Assembly: GCA_002470695.1 (NCBI GenBank)
Contig: DKNM01000129.1
Coordinates: 1 to 10,909 of the forward strand
Length of the DNA stretch: 10,909 nt
Reading direction: 5' to 3'
Source: Candidatus Neomicrothrix sp. UBA7388
GTDB taxonomy: Bacteria > Actinomycetota > Acidimicrobiia > Acidimicrobiales > Poriferisodalaceae
In this document: positions 8,201-10,909 of the stretch, piece by piece
Layout of the letters: the number at the start of each line of letters is the position of its first letter
Numbering within the stretch: the stretch's first letter is position 1
Program-made: the position numbers and the translations under genes
The notes under the pieces: model-generated
What the model was told of the DNA's origin: nothing
Databases searched by the model: none
What the model saw: the letters and a program-made list of their open reading frames with translations, nothing else

Positions 8201-8570
8201 TGACTTCTGCACCAAAAACAGTCGGCATTCCTACCCGTCGCGCACAGTCGGCAAATCGAACGGCTCCGTAAAAACCGCCATGATCAGTCAGAGCTATCGC
8301 ATCAAGCTCCAACCGCGCTGCTTCATTAACTAATTCTTCAGGACTTGAAGCGCCATCAAGGAAACTGAAGTGAGAGTGCACATGTAGCTCAGCGTATGGA
8401 ACCGAATTGGGAGCATTCCCTCCTCCTCCTTTAATAGGGTGCTCAGGTATCTCGCTACGAACTTGTCTTCCAACGCTGTCGCCGTTGGAACCTCCATTAG
8501 GGTTGCTCTTCTGATCAGAGAGTTGGCGTTCCAACTCTTTCCAAGGCATAGCCGGATTACTAAATCCCAT
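5220..8570 (-). CDS. dnaE2: Error-prone DNA polymerase III alpha-type subunit DnaE2
   Basis: The 1116-residue protein has the normal DnaE2 size and order. A PHP domain (about 58-330) carries HVHSHFSFLDG, LTDHGGFYGAVRF and GAEVTL. The C-family polymerase core has catalytic Asp471, 473 and 475 in GPPDIDLDIESGRREE and Asp618 in GLVKFDLLGLG. A helix-hairpin-helix region follows (about 915-944), then a C-terminal OB-fold (about 1018-1093) ending in INLEDETGLINVIVSNG. DnaE2 performs translesion, mutagenic synthesis after DNA damage, normally with ImuA' and ImuB, which are not in this window. I chose ATG 8570 because DnaE2 proteins begin MG-x-x-NP-x-x-PW-x-ELE, as here (MGFSNPAMPWKELE). The longer frame from TTG 8606 would place the -35 box and LexA operator inside the gene. 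It ends 12 bases from the convergent dehydrogenase-like gene. Confidence 0.95.
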   Translation of the reverse strand: MGFSNPAMPWKELERQLSDQKSNPNGGSNGDSVGRQVRSEIPEHPIKGGGGNAPNSVPYAELHVHSHFSFLDGASSPEELVNEAARLELDAIALTDHGGFYGAVRFADCARRVGMPTVFGAEVTLDAWEVAESFGAVTSPVNSSRVGSADPVGKRLILLARNPSGYASLSALLSRSQIAGKKNSPRLSTFELLEALDCHRGDWAILTAGRRGIVPDALQANGKSAAARELQLLAEAAGNENVFVELWSHGEPEDDARNDSLAALATQHNVGLLCTNVVHYAVPAQRYLARAMAAIRSRRSLDQIDGWLPANGSAHLRSGVEQRQWFSRYPGVVETASELGLDCAFDLSLVAPRLPPYPCPSGLDEMAYLRRVVDEGARGRYGLRSAEKIAGAWQQIDYELGLIEQLGFPGYFLVVWDIVSFCRSRDIFCQGRGSAANSAVCFALGITNVDAVSLGLLFERFLSPEREGPPDIDLDIESGRREEVIQYVFERYGREHTAQVANVITYRTRSAIRDASRALGYDSGQQDAWAKSIDRHQSVRSQKKLSNQGEDLLPPDVARLASAIERAPRHLGIHSGGMVICDRPVVEVCPVEWASKTDRSVLQWDKDDCAAVGLVKFDLLGLGMLSALHVAVDLIAETHGVEVDLGALPQEDDVYEMLCRADSIGVFQVESRAQMATLPRLKPRCFYDLVVEVALIRPGPIQGGSVHPYIRRRNGEEAVTYLHPLLEPALSKTLGVPLFQEQLMQMAIDVAGFQPAEADELRQAMGSKRSRERMNRLRFRFYEGMAERGVIGEVADQIWNKMVAFANYGFPESHSVSFAHLVYASSWIKYHYPAAFCASLINSQPMGFYSPHSLVQDARRHGVKVLTPDLNLSADKSRLEFCKDSVGNAAVRLGFTSVRGLSSDLALEIAAAGPYEDLEQLSRQTSISEKQLEALATAGAFKCLGFERRDALWAVGAVAQSRPDRLQGIVTGASPPALPGMSLQDEAVSDLWATGIAPDGHPTLFLREELRDKGIFTASDLLVCEIGKVKVAGVVTHRQRPTTASGTVFINLEDETGLINVIVSNGCWLRFRSILRTESALMVKGRLERHGLAVNVIAERVEKLDLLTSIPSRDFR

Positions 8571-8576
8571 CTTCCC

Positions 8577-8606
8577 ATGATCGAACATATGTTCGCTCAA
8601 TGTCAA
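8577..8606 (-). promoter_or_regulatory. dnaE2 promoter, probably leaderless
   Basis: Reading leftward, a perfect -35 TTGACA (8606-8601) is followed by an 18-base spacer and a -10 GATCAT (8582-8577, four of six to TATAAT). Six bases later comes the A of the chosen dnaE2 ATG (8570). A transcript starting there would be leaderless, which is common in actinobacteria and fits the absence of a usable Shine-Dalgarno; GGGAAG abuts the ATG and is too close. Confidence 0.6.
8581..8596. promoter_or_regulatory. LexA operator (SOS box)
   Basis: TCGAACATATGTTCGC matches the actinobacterial LexA consensus TCGAAC-N4-GTTCGA at all but the last base, and the inner 14 bases are a perfect palindrome. It covers the spacer and touches the -10 of the dnaE2 promoter, where bound LexA would block RNA polymerase. 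Damage-induced cleavage of LexA would release dnaE2, as is known in mycobacteria. The divergent amidase start at 8640 is 44 bases away and is probably not controlled by it. Confidence 0.85.
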
Positions 8607-8639
8607 GAAAGGTCGCCTTGTTCCGGCTACCTTCTATTT

Positions 8640-10073
8640 ATGCAAAATGAAATCCCCGATGGAGTGGCCCTCGCAGAATTAGTGAGCAGTGGCCAAGCCT
8701 CTCCTCTCGAACTTGCAGAAGAGGCAATCGCTCGAGTTGATCAAGTCAACCCAAAGCTAAACGCGATAATTCATCGGTTCGACGAGCAGGCATTAGCTCA
8801 GGCGAAAGCGATGGAAGCTGAAGTGCCCCCATCGACCGCAGCATTTTGGGGTGTGCCTTTCCTAACAAAAGATCTAACCGTAATGACGGAAGGTGACCCT
8901 TACCATGCCGGGAACACCGCACTACGAGATGAAAATTATCGAGCGGGGCACACAACCCACTTGGCAACTATGTTCGAGGAACTCGGTTTAATCAATTTGG
9001 GGCGGACAAATACTCCAGAGTTTGGTCTAACAGTTACCACGGAACCGGTCGCTCACGGTGAGTCCAGAAATCCATGGCATCTTGGATATTCGACCGGCGG
9101 CTCAAGTGGAGGGTCAGCAGCGGCCGTTGCGGCTGGGATTGTCCCTTTGGCTCACGCTAACGACGGGGGCGGTTCGATCCGAGTACCCGCATCCGAATGC
9201 GGTCTAGTCGGACTAAAACCCAGTCGGGGTCGAGTTTCATTTGGCCCGAAACTCGGGGAATATTGGGCTGGTGCTTGTATTGATGGCGTCGTTAGCCGAA
9301 CAGTGCGCGACACCGCTCGCGCACTCGATGGAATTTCCCGCCCTTGGCCAGGAGATCCATATTGGGCCCCAGAACCACCGATGACCTTTGAGGAGTCAAT
9401 CAAGCTGCTACCCAAAGAACTCAAGGTAGGGGTAGTAACTAATTCTCCGTGGGGACCTGTGCACGCAAACTGCGTCACAGCAGTCGAAAGAACAGCAAAG
9501 CTACTCGAAGATTTTGGATACCTTGTAGAGCCCAGTTCTCCCAAAAGTATTTTTGATGAAGACTTATTTCACCATTTCCGAGTCGTATTAGCTTCCAACG
9601 AAGCGTTTACTGTCGAAAAGCTCGGCAAAGAAATCGGGCGACCCTTCACAGCTTTAGACATGGAGGGAGATACACGTGCGCTAATAGATCTCGGCAAAAC
9701 ATTTTCTACATCCGACTACTTAAATTCTGTTGAGTGGTTTCATCTTTATGGTCGCCGCATGGCCGAATGGTGGACTAAATACGATCTACTACTGACGCCA
9801 GTGCTAGCTGAGCCTCCCCCACTGCTCGGAGAGCTAAGAGACCCAACGTCCGGAACCAAACGGATCCGTGATTTGCTTCTGTTCACAGTCCAATTCAATA
9901 TCACTGGCCAACCGGCTATATCACTCCCGGTGGAAATGAGCGATAACGGTTTACCGGTAGGAATTCAAATCATCGGAGCAATGCATTCAGAATCCCTACT
10001 GCTTCAAGTAGGGCAACAGCTTCAAGATGCAACAGCGTGGCACAGGCGATTTCCTACTCTGTGGGCTCGCTAA
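8640..10073 (+). CDS. Amidase-signature family hydrolase
   Basis: The 477-residue protein has the full catalytic triad of the amidase signature family. Lys77 lies in GVPFLTKDL, the cis-Ser Ser155 in [16 protein letters not shown], and the nucleophile Ser179 in [12 protein letters not shown]. The 24-residue spacing between the serines is typical. It hydrolyses a C-N (amide) bond in the cytoplasm; the substrate cannot be read from sequence. A GatA role is unlikely, because no gatB or gatC is nearby and the C-terminal half ([25 protein letters not shown]) looks like stand-alone amidases. The frame is open further upstream to 8439, but that stretch lies over dnaE2 and its operator. ATG 8640 gives the usual family N-terminus ([20 protein letters not shown]). 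TACCTT (8628-8633), six bases before the ATG, could be a leaderless -10. Confidence 0.9.
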   Translation: MQNEIPDGVALAELVSSGQASPLELAEEAIARVDQVNPKLNAIIHRFDEQALAQAKAMEAEVPPSTAAFWGVPFLTKDLTVMTEGDPYHAGNTALRDENYRAGHTTHLATMFEELGLINLGRTNTPEFGLTVTTEPVAHGESRNPWHLGYSTGGSSGGSAAAVAAGIVPLAHANDGGGSIRVPASECGLVGLKPSRGRVSFGPKLGEYWAGACIDGVVSRTVRDTARALDGISRPWPGDPYWAPEPPMTFEESIKLLPKELKVGVVTNSPWGPVHANCVTAVERTAKLLEDFGYLVEPSSPKSIFDEDLFHHFRVVLASNEAFTVEKLGKEIGRPFTALDMEGDTRALIDLGKTFSTSDYLNSVEWFHLYGRRMAEWWTKYDLLLTPVLAEPPPLLGELRDPTSGTKRIRDLLLFTVQFNITGQPAISLPVEMSDNGLPVGIQIIGAMHSESLLLQVGQQLQDATAWHRRFPTLWAR

Positions 10074-10082
10074 AGTTACTGA

Positions 10083-10102
10083 TAGAACATTTAGAGGTTC
10101 TA
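10083..10102 (+). terminator. Weak hairpin after the amidase gene
   Basis: TAGAAC and GTTCTA form a six-base stem with an eight-base loop in the 45-base gap after the amidase. A T-run (10115-10120) follows only after a gap that contains the ribosome-binding site of the next gene. The stem is short and A/T-rich, so termination would be inefficient at best and chance is likely. Confidence 0.15.
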
Positions 10103-10118
10103 ACTAAGGAATAATTTT

Positions 10119-10595
10119 TTGAAGCGCCGCCCTCTAGCTGACCGTGCCCTCGTAGGCCGGGCATTGAAAACAGAAATCCGTTCCGGCTTTAACGTTAGTG
10201 ATCCCGAGTTGGTGCCTCGCCAGAGAAGAGAACTTGTTGCACGATGCGCTGTCTGTGCTGCCGGCTTTGTTTTAGCTGCAGCGTGGGGAACACTAATCCC
10301 ATTAACCCTGTCGCTTTTCAGTGGATGGGACCATTTTGCACGCCGTCAACGGTCAGTGTTAGTTGCAACCAAATCGGGACTTCATCTCGTAAGAATAAGG
10401 GGCCAAAAAGCCCGACTAATTACTGACTGGCCGTTAGATGCGGAGGCACGTTTGGTTCTAAATCCAGGCAAACCGGAAGTACCTCTCCAACTTCCAGGTT
10501 GGTCAGGAGTAATTCACGGAGCAGACATTGAGAGAGCAGAGAGAACGATTCGCGATGGGGGCGGAGAACCAGTTCGAGTCATTCAAGAGGACTAA
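10119..10595 (+). CDS. Unrecognised single-pass membrane protein
   Basis: A 158-residue protein starts at TTG 10119, supported by AAGGA at 10106-10110 with an eight-base spacer. The N-terminal 40 residues are basic and probably cytoplasmic. One long hydrophobic segment (about 43-68, VLAAAWGTLIPLTLSLF) is the membrane anchor, or possibly a tight hairpin. The C-terminal part (about 78-145) is soluble and beta-rich, starting SVLVATKSGLHLVRIRG and ending in a helix. That opening resembles bacterial PH-like domains, but the similarity is weak and I assign no function. It follows the amidase by 45 bases on the same strand and may be co-transcribed. Its TAA overlaps the stop of the opposing HAD gene. 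Confidence 0.75.
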   Translation: MKRRPLADRALVGRALKTEIRSGFNVSDPELVPRQRRELVARCAVCAAGFVLAAAWGTLIPLTLSLFSGWDHFARRQRSVLVATKSGLHLVRIRGQKARLITDWPLDAEARLVLNPGKPEVPLQLPGWSGVIHGADIERAERTIRDGGGEPVRVIQED

Positions 10596-10909
10596 AAGCG
10601 ATCTCTCACCGATGAGGCCGCTGCATTTACATCTTCAGTTACCAAGATCGCGTCCATGCCCATCGCCTTTGCCGCCGCAACATTTTCAATGTGATCGTCA
10701 AGAAAAAGACAATCAACAGGACTCAAGTTAAGTCTCTCGCACGCAAGTAGATAGATCTCCTGATCCGGCTTCCGGACACCCACTTCGCAGGAGTCAACCA
10801 CTACATCAAATGAATCGACAGGGACCTTTGCTCGCCAGTGACTCCACTCTCTGATGTTGTTCGTCAAAATAGCTGTATCGATTCCACTGGCTCTTACCTC
10901 ATCAGACAG
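10592..10909 (-). CDS. HAD-superfamily hydrolase, C-terminal part (5' end beyond window)
   Basis: The frame is open from the right edge to TAG 10592, giving the last 105 residues. It retains HAD motif II (LTNN, Thr16 of this fragment), motif III Lys47 in VGVRKPDQEIY and motif IV Asp71-Asp72 in CLFLDDHIENV. The spacing and sequence fit subfamily IA phosphatases related to YihX and the N-terminal domain of soluble epoxide hydrolase. Motif I, with the nucleophile Asp and the cap domain, must lie to the right of the window. TTG 10867 is not the true start, since motif II precedes it in the same frame. Such enzymes dephosphorylate small metabolites; the substrate is unknown. Confidence 0.85.
   Translation of the reverse strand: MSDEVRASGIDTAILTNNIREWSHWRAKVPVDSFDVVVDSCEVGVRKPDQEIYLLACERLNLSPVDCLFLDDHIENVAAAKAMGMDAILVTEDVNAAASSVRDRF

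Noticed and set aside
8439..8639. Upstream in-frame extension of the amidase by 67 codons
   Set aside because: It overlaps dnaE2 and its LexA operator and does not resemble an amidase N-terminus. ATG 8640 begins at the usual family boundary.
9152..9544. Minus-strand open frame of 130 codons inside the amidase gene
   Set aside because: It is antisense to the catalytic region of the amidase, and its translation has no recognisable domain.
10083..10102. GAAC...GTTC near the amidase end as a second LexA operator
   Set aside because: The half-sites are separated by more than four bases and the flanks do not match TCGAAC-N4-GTTCGA.

Overview
The window is a compact stretch of bacterial chromosome: eight well-supported protein genes (two cut by the window edges) and one small candidate ORF, with very short gaps and no RNA gene, insertion sequence, CRISPR array or phage gene that I can see. 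G+C looks close to one half by eye. An actinobacterial host, possibly one of the moderate-G+C marine Acidimicrobiia-type lineages, is the best guess. The evidence is a DnaE2-type error-prone polymerase, a TCGAAC-N4-GTTCG LexA operator, probable leaderless starts, GTG/TTG starts and a PhoU/TrkA_C plus SLC41-like gene pair. This is inference; no marker gene settles it.

Left block (1-4076, all minus strand). In transcription order it holds a double-hotdog acyl-CoA thioesterase (4076-3222), a TlpA-like thioredoxin lipoprotein (3212-2586), a membrane-only SLC41/MgtE-like cation transporter (2522-1236) and a soluble PhoU-TrkA_C-PhoU-TrkA_C protein running off the left edge (1139-1). Gaps are 9, 63 and 97 bases, so this could be one operon. 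The last gap is filled by a 35-codon ORF that starts on an ATGA overlap with the transporter stop and ends inside the next gene. The last two main genes look like a cation transporter and its regulator: the transporter lacks the soluble MgtE_N and CBS domains of classical MgtE, and the neighbour carries soluble ligand-binding-type domains instead.

Middle (4134-5207, plus). A leucine/glutamate dehydrogenase homologue keeps the fold pattern but has lost essentially every catalytic and cofactor-binding signature. It is the most unusual gene here.

Centre-right (5220-8570, minus). This is a full-length error-prone DNA polymerase, DnaE2. Its promoter has a perfect TTGACA -35 and a near-perfect LexA operator between -35 and -10, and the predicted transcription start falls on the A of the ATG. 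It should be an SOS-induced translesion polymerase. Its usual partners ImuA' and ImuB are not in the window.

Right block (8640-10909). An amidase-signature hydrolase diverges from dnaE2. It is followed by an unrecognised one-helix membrane protein (10119-10595), which converges with, and overlaps by four bases, the C-terminal part of a HAD phosphatase cut by the right edge.
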